A stretch of 64,000 bases of DNA from Streptomyces sp. 71268. GTDB taxonomy: Bacteria; Actinomycetota; Actinomycetes; Streptomycetales; Streptomycetaceae. Location of the stretch: assembly GCF_029392895.1 (NCBI RefSeq), contig NZ_CP114200.1, forward strand, positions 6,764,501 to 6,828,500. Reading direction: 5' to 3'. Position 1 is the stretch's first letter. Each line of letters begins with the position of its first letter. Of this stretch, positions 48,407-57,208 are shown piece after piece. The position numbers were made by a program, and so were the translations under genes. The notes beneath the pieces are model-generated. The model was not told the DNA's origin. It searched no databases and saw only the letters and a list, made by a program, of their open reading frames with translations.

Positions 48407-49352
48407 CCGGCGCGGCATCGCTGTCTTCGGGCTGACCGGACTCGGCGGTGGTGGTGGCCTCGGTAGGCGCCGGGCGGGGTCGGCCGCCGAGCGTGGCGGC
48501 CGCGACGCCGGCCACGCAGACCGCCATGCCCACCAGGCCGAGCGCGGCCGGCCGCGCGCCCCACATCGCGTACGTCCACAGCGCCGTCGTCGGCGGGGTG
48601 AGGTAGATGAGCGCGCTGGTGCGGGTGATGCCGTCGCGGCGCAGGCTCAGCCAGTAGCAGCCGTAGCCGCCCAGCGTGGACAGGAGGACGACCCAGCCGA
48701 CGGCCACCCAGAAGGTGCCCGCGGTGGGCGCGTCGGCGTGGCCGGCGCCGCCGGCCACGGCGGAGAACAGCAGCGCGCTGGTCGCGCAGTGCAGGGGCAG
48801 GGCGTCGACGGGCGAGAGCGGCGCGCGGGCCCGGCGTTCGAGGAAGCTCGCGGCGAGCAGCCCCGCCATGCCGGCGAAGGGCAGCGCGTACGCCCACGCC
48901 GGGGCCGTCGCGCCGGACAGGTCGCCGCGCACCACCAGCGCGACGCCGACCAGCCCGACGCCGAGCCCCCACCACTGCCGCGCGGTGACCCGCTCGCCGA
49001 GGAGCCGGCCGGCCAGCGCGCCCGCGGCCAGCGGTTGCAGGGCCGCGATGAGCGCGCAGGTGCCCGACGGCACGCCGAGCCCGACGGCCCACACGATGGG
49101 GCCGACGTAGCAGCCCTGCGAGAGCACGCCGATCAGCGCCTGCTCGGCCACCGCGCGGGCGGGCAGCCGCCTGCGGCGCAGCGCCAGCCAGGCCGCGCCG
49201 AGCAGCGCGGCGGCGACGGTGAACCGCCACATCAGCAGGGTGTCCACGGGGGCGTGCCGGGTCCCTAACTCGGCCCCGACGAAGCCGGAACTCCACATCA
49301 CCACCAGGCCACTGGCCAGGGCCGCCGAACCGATCGCGCTGGATGTGGGCAT
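48354..49352 (-). CDS. EamA/DMT family transporter
   Basis: 332 residues from ATG 49352, with GAGGGGAA upstream. Ten predicted transmembrane helices form two EamA repeats; WSSGFVGAELGTRHAPVDTLLMWRF is the typical start, and GVPSGTCALIAALQPLAAG the second repeat element. The last 45 residues are hydrophilic and Ala/Thr/Pro-rich. It is divergent from a TetR gene with two operator-like palindromes between, so it is most likely a regulated exporter of a metabolite or drug. Substrate unknown. Confidence 0.92.
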   Translation of the reverse strand: MPTSSAIGSAALASGLVVMWSSGFVGAELGTRHAPVDTLLMWRFTVAAALLGAAWLALRRRRLPARAVAEQALIGVLSQGCYVGPIVWAVGLGVPSGTCALIAALQPLAAGALAGRLLGERVTARQWWGLGVGLVGVALVVRGDLSGATAPAWAYALPFAGMAGLLAASFLERRARAPLSPVDALPLHCATSALLFSAVAGGAGHADAPTAGTFWVAVGWVVLLSTLGGYGCYWLSLRRDGITRTSALIYLTPPTTALWTYAMWGARPAALGLVGMAVCVAGVAAATLGGRPRPAPTEATTTAESGQPEDSDAAPVMSPDRPTATARRATGS

Positions 49353-49408
49353 GGGAGTTCCCCTCGTCGGTCACGGGCGCACGCCGGCGGCGCACCCGAC
49401 GTGCGGAG

Positions 49409-49460
49409 GTAAACCGATCGGTCTACCTGGGTCTCCCACTACACTAAACAGATCGGTTTA
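49409..49460. promoter_or_regulatory. Two TetR operator-like palindromes in the EamA/TetR region
   Basis: GTAAACCGATCGGTCTAC (49409-49426) is an 18-bp palindrome with one mismatched pair. TAAACAGATCGGTTTA (49445-49460) is a second with related half sites (AAAC/GATCGGT). The centres are 35 bases apart. They lie between divergent genes and cover the likely promoters of both, so one repressor dimer per site could shut the pair off. Confidence 0.7.
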
Positions 49461-49510
49461 CCGTCAAGTGGCGAACGCGCCGCGGACGCGAAGAGCGGGA
49501 GGCGAGCGCG

Positions 49511-50146
49511 ATGGGCTCTGGGGCCACGGGAGCGGCGGCGGGGCGCACCGCGCTGACACCCGGGGCGCGGCGGGTGCTCGACGCGGCGGCCGAACTGTTC
49601 TACGAGCGCGGCATCAACGCGGTCGGCGTCGACCTCATCGCCCAGCGGGCCGAGGTCACCAAGAAGACGCTCTACGACCGGTTCGGCTCCAAGGAGGCGC
49701 TGGTCGCCGCGTACCTGCGGGAGCGCGACGAGCGCTGGCGCCGCTGGCTGTCGGCCCGCCTCGACGAGGCGGCGCGGGCGGCCGGGCCCGACCCGGGCGC
49801 CGCCGCCACCGCCCGGGTGCTGGCCACCTTCGACGCGCTGGAGGTGTGGACGCGCCGCGAGAACCCGCGCGGCTGCGGCTTCGTCAACGCCGCCGCGGAG
49901 CTGCCCGACCCCGCCCACCCGGGGCGCCTGGTGATCATCGAGCAGAAGCGGTGGTTCCGCGACCACCTGCGCGAACTGTGCCGCGCCACGTCCGCGAGCG
50001 ACCCGGACGACCTCGCCGACGAACTCGCGCTGCTGCACGAGGGGGCCATGGTGCTCGGTGGCCTGGGCACCGTGACGGAGCCGGTGGCGCTGGCGCGCCG
50101 GCTGGCGGTACGGGCCCTGGCCCGGCGCGGCCTGCCGGCGGCGTGA
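49511..50146 (+). CDS. TetR family transcriptional regulator
   Basis: 211 residues from ATG 49511. The helix-turn-helix region is RRVLDAAAELFYERGINAVG followed by DLIAQRAEVTKKTLYDRFGS. The C-terminal domain has ENPRGCGFVNAAAELPDPAHP, typical of a YcdC/AcrR-related subgroup. It is divergent from the EamA exporter with palindromes between and probably represses both. A 27-bp tandem duplication begins just before its stop codon. Confidence 0.92.
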   Translation: MGSGATGAAAGRTALTPGARRVLDAAAELFYERGINAVGVDLIAQRAEVTKKTLYDRFGSKEALVAAYLRERDERWRRWLSARLDEAARAAGPDPGAAATARVLATFDALEVWTRRENPRGCGFVNAAAELPDPAHPGRLVIIEQKRWFRDHLRELCRATSASDPDDLADELALLHEGAMVLGGLGTVTEPVALARRLAVRALARRGLPAA

Positions 50147-50190
50147 CCCGGGGCGTGCCTCGCGGCGGCGTGACCCGGGGCGTACCTCGC
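50137..50190. repeat. 27-bp tandem duplication across the TetR stop codon
   Basis: 50137-50163 and 50164-50190 differ at one base. The first copy contains the stop codon. A partial third copy follows from 50191. Confidence 0.7.
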
Positions 50191-50425
50191 GGCGTGGCCG
50201 GCGGCGGGCACGACGGGCACGGCCGGGTGAACCCGTGACCCGGTAACTCCGCGGTCCGCGCGGCCGACTTGGCCCGGGCCTCACCCGCGCCGGCCGCCGA
50301 CCGGCACCCTTGACCCCTCGGAAACGGCGGCCCTAGAGTCCCCGGTGATTCGCCGTCACGGTGGGCGGACAACGGAGCGGGAGCAGCCCCGGTGGGGCGC
50401 ACGCGCACGAGGGAGGGGGCCCGCC

Positions 50426-52066
50426 GTGCCGGTACCAGTGTGGAGCCTCGACCCGCGCACCGGGCAGCGGCGCGAGCAGGCGGCCACCGAGTCCGACGCC
50501 GCCGCCGTGGACCGGGCGGTGAGCGCCGCCCACGCGGCCAGCGCGGCCCTCGCCGACCGGGCGACCCGCGTCCACTTCCTGCGCGCCGCCGCGGCGCTCC
50601 TTGAGGAGGAGGCCGAGGCCGTGGTGGCCGTCGCCGACGCGGAGACCGCGCTCGGCCCCGGCCGGCTGACCGGCGAACTCGCCCGTACGGCATACCAGTT
50701 GCGCGCCTTCGCGGACGTGGTGGACGAGGGCGAGTACCTCGACGTGACCATCGACCACGCCGCCGCCGAACTCACCCCGCCCCGCCCCGACCTGCGCCGC
50801 TACAGGCTGCCGCTGGGCGTCGTCGCCGTCTACGGCGCCAGCAACTTCCCGCTGGCCTTCTCCGTGCCGGGCGGCGACACCGCGAGCGCCCTGGCGGCCG
50901 GCTGCCCCGTCGTCGTCAAGGCCCACCCCGACCACCCCGCCACCTCCGAGCTGTGCGCCGCCCTGCTGCGCCGCGCGGCCGAGCGCGGCGGCCTGCCCGC
51001 GGCGGTGCTCGGCCTGGTGCACGGCTTCGACGCCGGCGTCGCCCTCGTCAACCACCCGCTGGTGCGGGCCGCCGGGTTCACCGGCTCCGAGCGCGGCGGC
51101 CGGGCGCTGTACGACGCCGCCGCCGCGCGCCCGCACCCGATCCCGTTCTACGGCGAACTCGGCAGCCTCAACCCGGTGGTGATCACCGAGGCGGCGGCGC
51201 GGGAGCGGGCGGAGGCGATCGGCGAGGGGCTCGCGGGCTCGATGACGCTCGGCGTCGGCCAGTTCTGCGTCAAGCCCGGCCTGGTGCTCGCCCCGGCGAC
51301 CGAGGCCGGCGACCGGGTCCTGGCCAGCCTGACCGAGGCGGTCGGCGCCACCCCGCCCGGCGTGCTGCTGGACGCCCGGATGCGGGAGGCGTTCGTGGCG
51401 GGCGTGCGGGAGCGCGCCGCGCTGCCCGGCGTGCGCGCCGCGCTGCCCGGCGTGCGCGCCGCGCTGCCCGGCGTGCGCGCCGGGGAGCCGGGCGAGGGCG
51501 CCGGGAACCCGGGGCCGGAAGCTCCAGACGGCTCGGTACGCGCGGGGGTGCTCACCGTGCCCGCCGCCCACCTGGCCGCCGAAGGCCCGTACGACCTGCT
51601 GCTTGAGGAGTGCTTCGGCCCGGTCACCGTCGTCGCCCGCTACGCGCGGGAGGACGAGATCGGCGCGGTGCTGCGGCGTCTGCCGGGGAACCTCACCGCC
51701 ACCGCGCAGCTCAGCGCCGCCGAGTGCGGGGCCGACGAGGCGGACGGGGCCCAGGCGGCGGGGGAGCCGGGACAGGCGCGGCGTCGGGCGGCCCGGCTGC
51801 TCGAACAGCTCACCCCGCTCGCCGGACGGCTGCTGGTCAACGGCTGGCCCACCGGCGTGGCCGTCGCGCCGGCCCAGCACCACGGCGGCCCGTACCCGGC
51901 CACCACCTCCACCACCACGTCGGTGGGCACCCGGGCCATCGACCGCTGGCTGCGCCCGGTCGTCTACCAGGACACCCCGCCCGCGCTGCTCCCGCCCGAG
52001 CTGCGCCCGGACAACCCGCTGGGCCTGCCCCGGCGCGTGGACGGGCGCTTCGAGCCGCGCGCCTGA
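50426..52066 (+). CDS. Aldehyde dehydrogenase, alpha-ketoglutarate semialdehyde dehydrogenase-like
   Basis: 546 residues from GTG 50426, six bases after GGGAGGGGG. The family layout is clear: GVVAVYGASNFPLAFSVPGGD and VVVKAHPDHPATSELC (cofactor region), FTGSERGGRALYDAAAARP, the catalytic Glu in FYGELGSLNPV and the catalytic Cys in GVGQFCVKPGLV. FYGE and GQFC place it with ketoglutarate semialdehyde/2,5-dioxovalerate dehydrogenases. Residues 330-352 are a repeat (ALPGVRA, three times) that lengthens a surface loop; a second low-complexity loop lies near 440. The adjacent class V aminotransferase may share a pathway. Confidence 0.88.
   Translation: MPVPVWSLDPRTGQRREQAATESDAAAVDRAVSAAHAASAALADRATRVHFLRAAAALLEEEAEAVVAVADAETALGPGRLTGELARTAYQLRAFADVVDEGEYLDVTIDHAAAELTPPRPDLRRYRLPLGVVAVYGASNFPLAFSVPGGDTASALAAGCPVVVKAHPDHPATSELCAALLRRAAERGGLPAAVLGLVHGFDAGVALVNHPLVRAAGFTGSERGGRALYDAAAARPHPIPFYGELGSLNPVVITEAAARERAEAIGEGLAGSMTLGVGQFCVKPGLVLAPATEAGDRVLASLTEAVGATPPGVLLDARMREAFVAGVRERAALPGVRAALPGVRAALPGVRAGEPGEGAGNPGPEAPDGSVRAGVLTVPAAHLAAEGPYDLLLEECFGPVTVVARYAREDEIGAVLRRLPGNLTATAQLSAAECGADEADGAQAAGEPGQARRRAARLLEQLTPLAGRLLVNGWPTGVAVAPAQHHGGPYPATTSTTTSVGTRAIDRWLRPVVYQDTPPALLPPELRPDNPLGLPRRVDGRFEPRA
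51414..51476 (+). repeat. Three 21-bp tandem repeats inside the aldehyde dehydrogenase gene
   Basis: Copies at 51414-51434, 51435-51455 and 51456-51476 are identical, with a partial fourth of 6 bases. Each encodes seven residues in frame (ALPGVRA register), so the copy number can change without a frameshift. Confidence 0.85.
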
Positions 52067-52092
52067 CCGCGACGGCCCGCCCCTCACGCTCC

Positions 52093-52124
52093 CGAGACGA
52101 CTCGCGAGACGACTCACGAGACGG
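52093..52124. repeat. 12-bp tandem repeats between the dehydrogenase and aminotransferase genes
   Basis: Two full units CGAGACGACTCG and CGAGACGACTCA and a partial third (CGAGACGG) run from 52093 to 52124. They are non-coding. Confidence 0.6.
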
Positions 52125-52227
52125 CGCGCGGGAGCGCGTCGCGCGCCGGCCACCGGCGCGTATGGCGTGGTGGGGGAGTGGCGACGCGGCATGGACGCGC
52201 CAGGCGCACGCCCCGCATAGTGAGGTC

Positions 52228-53289
52228 ATGGAGAGCCTGGCAACGGATCGCACGGTCCGCGAGCAGTTCGCGGCGGAGACCACCTACCTCAACACCGCCT
52301 CCCTGGGCGTCCTGCCCCGGGACGCCGCCGACGCCGTACGCACCGCCATCGCCGAGTACAGCGTCGGACGGCCCTACGTCCGCGAGGGTTTCGAGGCGGT
52401 CCAGGAGGCCCGCGAACTGTTCGCCCGGCTGGTCGGGGTCGACGCCTCGCGGGTGGCGGCCGGCGCCTCGGTCGCGGTGTACGCCGGGCTGCTGGCCAGC
52501 GCGCTGCCCACGGGCGCGGAAGTGCTCGTCGCGGACGACGACTTCAGCTCGCTGGTCAACCCGTTCGCCGTGCGCGGCGACCTCAAGCTGCGCAGCGTTC
52601 CGCTGCCGGAGCTGGCGGACGCGGTGCGGCCCGGCACCGCGTTGGTCGCCGTGAGCGCCGTGCAGTCGGCGGACGGGCGGATCGCCGACCTCGCCGCGAT
52701 CCGCGACGCGGCCCGCGCGCACGGTGCGCGGACGTTCGTCGACGCCAGCCAGGCCGTGGGCTGGCTGCCGCTGCGCGCCGACGACTTCGACTTCCTGGCG
52801 ACGGTGGGCTACAAGTGGCTGATGGCGCCGCGCGGCGCGGCCTTCCTGGTCACCCCCGACGACCGGTCCGACATCACGCCGGTCTTCGCGGGCTGGGTCG
52901 CCGGCGAGGTGCCGTACGACTCCTGCTACGGGCCGGTCACCCAGCTCGCGCGGTCAGCGCGGCGCTTCGACGAGAGTCCCAGCCTGCTGGCGTACAGCGC
53001 GGCCCGGCACACGCTCGCGCTGATCGAGCGGCTCGGCCCGCAGCGCATCGGCGCGCACAACGCCGCGCTCGCCGACCGCTTCCGCGCCGGGCTCGCGCGG
53101 CTCGGGCACGAGCCGGTGGAGGCCCCGGGTTCGGCGATCGTCGCGGTGCCGGGGCTCGGGCACGCGGCGGAGCGGCTGGCCGCGGCCGACGTGATGGTCT
53201 CCAGCCGCAACGGCTTCCTGCGGGCGGCGTTCCACCTGTACAACACCGACGCGGACGTGGACCGGGCGCTGGACGTGCTCGGCGGCTGA
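52228..53289 (+). CDS. Class V aminotransferase (cysteine desulfurase/selenocysteine lyase-like)
   Basis: 353 residues from ATG 52228. The PLP fold is clear: TTYLNTASLGVLPRDAADAV, then FVDASQAVGWLPLRADDFDF and the Schiff-base Lys in ATVGYKWLMAPRGAAFL. No catalytic Cys in the SufS position is seen, so desulfurase activity is unlikely. C-terminal VSSRNGFLRAAFHLYNTDADVDRAL is typical of the kynureninase/isopenicillin epimerase-like branch. The substrate is unknown. It is separated from ectD by a very strong terminator. Confidence 0.9.
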   Translation: MESLATDRTVREQFAAETTYLNTASLGVLPRDAADAVRTAIAEYSVGRPYVREGFEAVQEARELFARLVGVDASRVAAGASVAVYAGLLASALPTGAEVLVADDDFSSLVNPFAVRGDLKLRSVPLPELADAVRPGTALVAVSAVQSADGRIADLAAIRDAARAHGARTFVDASQAVGWLPLRADDFDFLATVGYKWLMAPRGAAFLVTPDDRSDITPVFAGWVAGEVPYDSCYGPVTQLARSARRFDESPSLLAYSAARHTLALIERLGPQRIGAHNAALADRFRAGLARLGHEPVEAPGSAIVAVPGLGHAAERLAAADVMVSSRNGFLRAAFHLYNTDADVDRALDVLGG

Positions 53290-53327
53290 GGCGCCACGGC
53301 CCAGGGCCGAGCGACGAGCCGCACAAC

Positions 53328-53374
53328 GCGCCGCGGGGCGGCGGTGGCCCAAGGCCACCGCCGCCCCGCGGCGC
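53328..53374. terminator. Exceptionally strong bidirectional terminator before ectD
   Basis: Arms 53328-53349 and 53353-53374 are exact inverted copies over 22 bp around a CAA loop. It lies between converging genes (aminotransferase and ectD) and should stop transcription both ways. Confidence 0.9.
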
Positions 53375-53387
53375 TGTCGCCGGTGCC

Positions 53388-54299
53388 TCAGCTCACCGGC
53401 GTGAACGGTGGACGCGCGCCGATGAACTCGGGGCGCGGCACCGGGGCGGCGAACGGGTCGGTCGCCGGGTTGTCCATGCTGTTGAAGACGATGAACACGT
53501 TGCTGCGCGGGTACGGGGTGATGTTGTCCCCGCTGCCGTGCATGCAGTTGCAGTCGAACCAGGTCGCCGCGCCGGCCTTGCCGGTGAACAGGCGGATGCC
53601 GTGCGCGTCGGCGAGCTTGGTCAGCGCCTCGTCCGACGGCGTGCCGGCGTCCTGCATCTGGAGCGACTTCTTGTAGTTGTCCTTCGGCGTCGCACCGGCG
53701 CAGCCGAGGAACGTCTTGTGCGACCCGGGCATGATCATCAGGCCGCCGTTGGTGTCGTAGTTCTCGGTCAGGGCGATCGAGACGGACACCGTCCGCATGT
53801 TGGGCAGCCCGTCCTCGGCGTGCCAGGTCTCGAAGTCCGAGTGCCAGTAGAAGCCGGAGGCGCCGAAGCCGGGCTTGACGTTGATCCGGCTCTGGTGGAC
53901 GTAGACCTCGGACCCGAGGATCTGCCGCGCCCGGCCGACCACGCGCGGGTCGCTGACCAGCTTGGCGAACACCTCGCTGATCTTGTGCACCTCGAACACC
54001 GACCGCACGTCCTGGGACTTGGGCTCGATGATCGAGCGCTCGTCGGCCCTGATCGCGGGGTCCGAGACGAGCCGGTCGAGTTCGGCGCGGTAGGTGGCCA
54101 CCTCGTCCGGTGTGATCAACTGATCCACCGTCAGGAAGCCGTCACGCTCGTAGCCCATCAGGTCCGCGTGGTCGATGGGGCCCTGCGCCCATTCGCCATC
54201 CGGCATCGCCCACACCACCGGGTCCTGCCGCGGGGTGGTCACCTCGGTGGTCCCACGGGTCGGGTACAGGTCGGCGATGCGCTCGGGTGCGGTGGTCAT
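53388..54299 (-). CDS. ectD: Ectoine hydroxylase
   Basis: 303 residues from ATG 54299. An Fe(II)/2-oxoglutarate dioxygenase that makes 5-hydroxyectoine. The EctD signature FYWHSDFETWHAEDGLP contains the iron ligands His and Asp; a C-terminal CMHGSGDNITP supplies the distal His. QSRINVKPGF is the substrate loop. It is the last gene of the minus-strand ectABCD operon and ends at the 22-bp-stem terminator. 5-Hydroxyectoine protects under salt and heat stress. Confidence 0.97.
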   Translation of the reverse strand: MTTAPERIADLYPTRGTTEVTTPRQDPVVWAMPDGEWAQGPIDHADLMGYERDGFLTVDQLITPDEVATYRAELDRLVSDPAIRADERSIIEPKSQDVRSVFEVHKISEVFAKLVSDPRVVGRARQILGSEVYVHQSRINVKPGFGASGFYWHSDFETWHAEDGLPNMRTVSVSIALTENYDTNGGLMIMPGSHKTFLGCAGATPKDNYKKSLQMQDAGTPSDEALTKLADAHGIRLFTGKAGAATWFDCNCMHGSGDNITPYPRSNVFIVFNSMDNPATDPFAAPVPRPEFIGARPPFTPVS

Positions 54300-54390
54300 G
54301 GTGTTGCCTTCCTCTCCTCTCGTACGGTCCGTACGTGGCGGGCCGCAGCACCGGCAGGTGGCCGGCGGACGGCCGGTCGCCGCCCGCGGC

Positions 54391-54795
54391 TCAGGCGTCC
54401 GCGGGCTCCGTCAGCAGCGGGTACACGCCGTTCTCGTCGTGGTCCTCGCGGCCGGTGACCGGCGGGTTGAACACGCACACGCAGCGGAAGTCGGTCTTCG
54501 GCCGCATCGTGTGCTTCTCGTGGCCGTCCAGCAGGTACATCGTGCCGGGCGTGATCCAGTGCTTCTCGCCGGTCTCGTCGTTGGTGAGCTCGGCCTCGCC
54601 CTCCACGCACAGCACGGCCTCGATGTGGTTGGCGTACCACATCGACGTCTCGGTGCCGGCGTAGAGGATGGTCTCGTGCAGGGAGAAACCGACGCGCTCC
54701 TTGGCGAGCACGATGCGCTTGCTCTCCCAGGTGCCTGACGCGGCCTTCACGTGCCGGTCGGTGCCCTCGATGTCCTTGAACGAACGGACGATCAC
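54391..54795 (-). CDS. ectC: Ectoine synthase
   Basis: 134 residues from GTG 54795 (start [15 protein letters not shown] as in S. coelicolor EctC); an in-frame upstream extension to 54834 is not conserved. The protein is a single cupin: [22 protein letters not shown] and [17 protein letters not shown] hold the metal residues (Glu, Tyr, His). It cyclises N-gamma-acetyldiaminobutyrate to ectoine. Its position, between ectB and ectD, is standard. RBS GAAAGG is about 12 bases upstream. Confidence 0.97.
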   Translation of the reverse strand: MIVRSFKDIEGTDRHVKAASGTWESKRIVLAKERVGFSLHETILYAGTETSMWYANHIEAVLCVEGEAELTNDETGEKHWITPGTMYLLDGHEKHTMRPKTDFRCVCVFNPPVTGREDHDENGVYPLLTEPADA

Positions 54796-54875
54796 GGTGG
54801 GTTGATGCCTTTCTCTCGCGTGCCCGGGGGGCACGGGTGGCCTCCGCGCGGCGGATGGCCGCGGGGGTGTGGTGG

Positions 54876-56144
54876 TCAGGCGGTCTCACGGACGGCGCGC
54901 GCCAACGTGCGCAGGCCCTCGTCGAGCTCCTCCGGGGTGATGGTCAGCGCCGGCAGCAGCTTGACGACCTCGCTCTCCGGGCCCGAGGTCTCGATCAGCA
55001 GGCCCAGCTCGAAGGCGCGGCGGGCGATGGCCGACGCCCGCGACTTCTCGGTGAACTCCAGGCCCCAGACCAGGCCGCGGCCCCGGTACTCGGCGCCGAG
55101 CCGGGTGTGCTCGTCGCAGATGGCGCGCAGCGCCTCCTCGACCTGCTCGCCGCGGGCGAGGGTCTGCTTCTCCATCTGGCCGTCGGCCCAGTAGGTGTCG
55201 AGGGTGGCGGCGGCGGTGACGAAGGCGGGGTTGTTGCCGCGGAAGGTGCCGTTGTGTTCGCCGGGCTCCCAGACGTCGAGTTCGGGCTTGAAGAGGGTCA
55301 GGGCCATGGGCAGGCCGTAGCCGCTGATGGACTTGGAGACGGTGACGATGTCGGGGACGATGCCGGCCTCCTCGAAGGAGAAGAAGGCGCCGGTGCGTCC
55401 GCAGCCCATCTGGATGTCGTCGACGATGAGCAGCATGTCGCGGCGTTTGCACAGGTCGGCCAGTTCGCGCAGCCACTGCGCGCGGGCCACGTTGATGCCG
55501 CCTTCACCCTGCACCGTCTCCACGATCACGGCGGCGGGCTGGTTGAGCCCGGAGCCCTGGTCCTCAAGCAGGCGCTCGAACCACAGGAAGTCGGGCACCC
55601 GACCGTCCAGGTAGTTGTCGAACGGCATCGGCGTGCCGTGCACCAGCGGGATGCCGGCGCCGGCGCGCTTGAACGCGTTGCCGGTCACGGCCAGCGAGCC
55701 GAGGGACATGCCGTGGAAGGCGTTGGTGAAGGAGACGATCGACTCGCGGCCCTTGACCTTGCGGGCCAGCTTGAGCGCGGACTCGACGGCGTTGGTGCCG
55801 GTCGGGCCCGGGAACATCACCTTGTACGGCAGGTCGCGCGGGCGCAGGATCGTCCGCTGGAAGGACTCCAGGAAGGCGCGCTTGGCCGTGGTCGACATGT
55901 CCAGGCCGTGGGTGACGCCGTCGCGTTCGATGTAGTCGATCAGGGCGCGTTTGAGGACCGGGTTGTTGTGGCCGTAGTTGAGTGACCCGGCCCCGGCGAA
56001 GAAGTCGAGGTAGGTGTGGCCGTCCTCGTCGTACATGCGGCTGCCCTGGGCGCGGTCGAAGACGGTGGGCCAGCTTCGGCAGTAGCTGCGCACCTCCGAC
56101 TCCAGGGTCTCGAAGACGCTCAGGTCGGGTTGGGTGATGGTCAC
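54876..56144 (-). CDS. ectB: L-2,4-diaminobutyrate-2-oxoglutarate transaminase
   Basis: 422 residues from GTG 56144. A class III PLP aminotransferase making 2,4-diaminobutyrate from aspartate semialdehyde. [18 protein letters not shown] binds the cofactor phosphate; [15 protein letters not shown] has the PLP Asp; the Schiff-base Lys is in [13 protein letters not shown]-terminus [16 protein letters not shown] is the EctB hallmark. It lies 74 bases after ectA and 80 before ectC. Confidence 0.97.
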   Translation of the reverse strand: MTITQPDLSVFETLESEVRSYCRSWPTVFDRAQGSRMYDEDGHTYLDFFAGAGSLNYGHNNPVLKRALIDYIERDGVTHGLDMSTTAKRAFLESFQRTILRPRDLPYKVMFPGPTGTNAVESALKLARKVKGRESIVSFTNAFHGMSLGSLAVTGNAFKRAGAGIPLVHGTPMPFDNYLDGRVPDFLWFERLLEDQGSGLNQPAAVIVETVQGEGGINVARAQWLRELADLCKRRDMLLIVDDIQMGCGRTGAFFSFEEAGIVPDIVTVSKSISGYGLPMALTLFKPELDVWEPGEHNGTFRGNNPAFVTAAATLDTYWADGQMEKQTLARGEQVEEALRAICDEHTRLGAEYRGRGLVWGLEFTEKSRASAIARRAFELGLLIETSGPESEVVKLLPALTITPEELDEGLRTLARAVRETA

Positions 56145-56218
56145 AGCGTGCTCCTGGAAGTTCAGTGGCGAGGGGTGACGAGTGGGGGAAGTGGTTCGGG
56201 GGTGGCGCCGGGCCTGGG

Positions 56219-56782
56219 TCAGGGGTGCTCGGCGGGTGGGGCCAGTGGCCCGATGCGGTACAGCACCTCGGGCTCGTGGGACCCCTCGGGGAACATCTGC
56301 CCGTCGAACAACACCTCACGCTCCACCGTGGCTCCATGCCGCTCGGCGAACGACGTGAACAGCCGGTTCGAGGCGGCGTTGTCCGGCGTGATGGTGGTCT
56401 CCACGCGGCGGACGCCGCTCTCGGCGGTGACCCGCGCGGTCAGTCCGTCAAGCAGTGCTCCCGCGAGTCCCCGGCCACGGCAGGCGTCGTCGACGGCGAC
56501 CTGCCAGACGACGAGGGTCTGCGGGCGCTCAGGGCGGATGTACCCGGTGACGAAGCCAACCGGCTCGCCATCCTGGGAGCGGGCCACCACGGAGGTGGAG
56601 GCGAAGTCCCGGCACCACAGGAGGTAGCTGTACGAGGAGTTCAGGTCCAGCGCCTTGGAGTCGCGGGCGATGCGCCAGATCGCGGCTCCGTCTTCGACGC
56701 CTGGGGTGTCGAGCTCCAGTCCCTCCGGAATTTCCAGGAATTCGCTGTGGGCACGTGCAAGGTCTGCTTGTGCGGCGGTCAT
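56219..56782 (-). CDS. ectA: L-2,4-diaminobutyrate acetyltransferase
   Basis: 187 residues from ATG 56782. GNAT fold: LDLNSSYSYLLWCRDFASTSVVA (the EctA substrate region), VVWQVAVDDACRGRGLAGALL is the acetyl-CoA motif A, and TTITPDNAASNRLF follows. It starts the ectABCD operon, with no clear Shine-Dalgarno sequence; AATTTA (plus 56791-56796; TAAATT on the minus strand) 8 bases before the ATG fits a -10 element and a leaderless transcript. Confidence 0.96.
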   Translation of the reverse strand: MTAAQADLARAHSEFLEIPEGLELDTPGVEDGAAIWRIARDSKALDLNSSYSYLLWCRDFASTSVVARSQDGEPVGFVTGYIRPERPQTLVVWQVAVDDACRGRGLAGALLDGLTARVTAESGVRRVETTITPDNAASNRLFTSFAERHGATVEREVLFDGQMFPEGSHEPEVLYRIGPLAPPAEHP

Positions 56783-57208
56783 GCAAATTGAATTTACCGA
56801 GCTGAATCGGAAATTGCATCGCGAGGAGGGGTTACGTGGGAGGGGGGTCGTGTGGTATCACGCGGGGACGCGCGGGCGCGCAACCGGTCGGCAGGAAGTC
56901 CCGGTTTGACCCGTATTTACTGGGCAAAGCGGGCGGCCTGTGCGTTACGTCACAGATTCATAACGGCCTTGAGTCGCTACGGAATTGCGTACTCACCGCT
57001 AGCGAAACCTTGGCGTTTAGGGTGCGGGAAAGCGGGCAGGAGAATATGGGTTGCTGAGCTGAATAAGTATCTTCGTAGTGCTGGGAATTCATTAGCATAA
57101 GCGCAGGGTGGATGCTTCGGTTGAGTGTTCATCGGTCTTTTGGGAGCCCCTGTCGCGACCGGGGCGGAGCCGTCCGGGCCGCTTGGTGGGGCTCGTAGAG
57201 TTCCGTCC
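56783..57208. promoter_or_regulatory. AT-rich divergent ectA / amidohydrolase regulatory region
   Basis: 426 bases, clearly less GC-rich than the flanks. Near ectA there are related AAATT/AATTT repeats, with an inverted pair (ATTTACCG and CGGAAAT, about 56792-56814). Further along is a CRP-like site. On the plus strand TAGAGT (57196-57201) 7 bases before the amidohydrolase ATG suggests a leaderless start. Short open frames of 60-80 codons cross the region but lack codon bias. Confidence 0.55.
56938..56955. promoter_or_regulatory. CRP-like site in the ectA upstream region
   Basis: TGTGC-GTTACG-TCACA (56939-56954), flanked by C and G, matches TGTGA-N6-TCACA at nine of ten positions and the form GTG-N6-GNCAC known for S. 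coelicolor Crp. The position is 160 bases upstream of ectA. Confidence 0.45.

Noticed and set aside
52228..53289. Second cysteine desulfurase
   Set aside because: No catalytic Cys loop comparable to SufS; general class V aminotransferase is safer.
56836..57100. Two overlapping short plus-strand frames (73 and 82 codons) in the ectA upstream region
   Set aside because: Codon use is unlike neighbouring genes, and the region looks regulatory.
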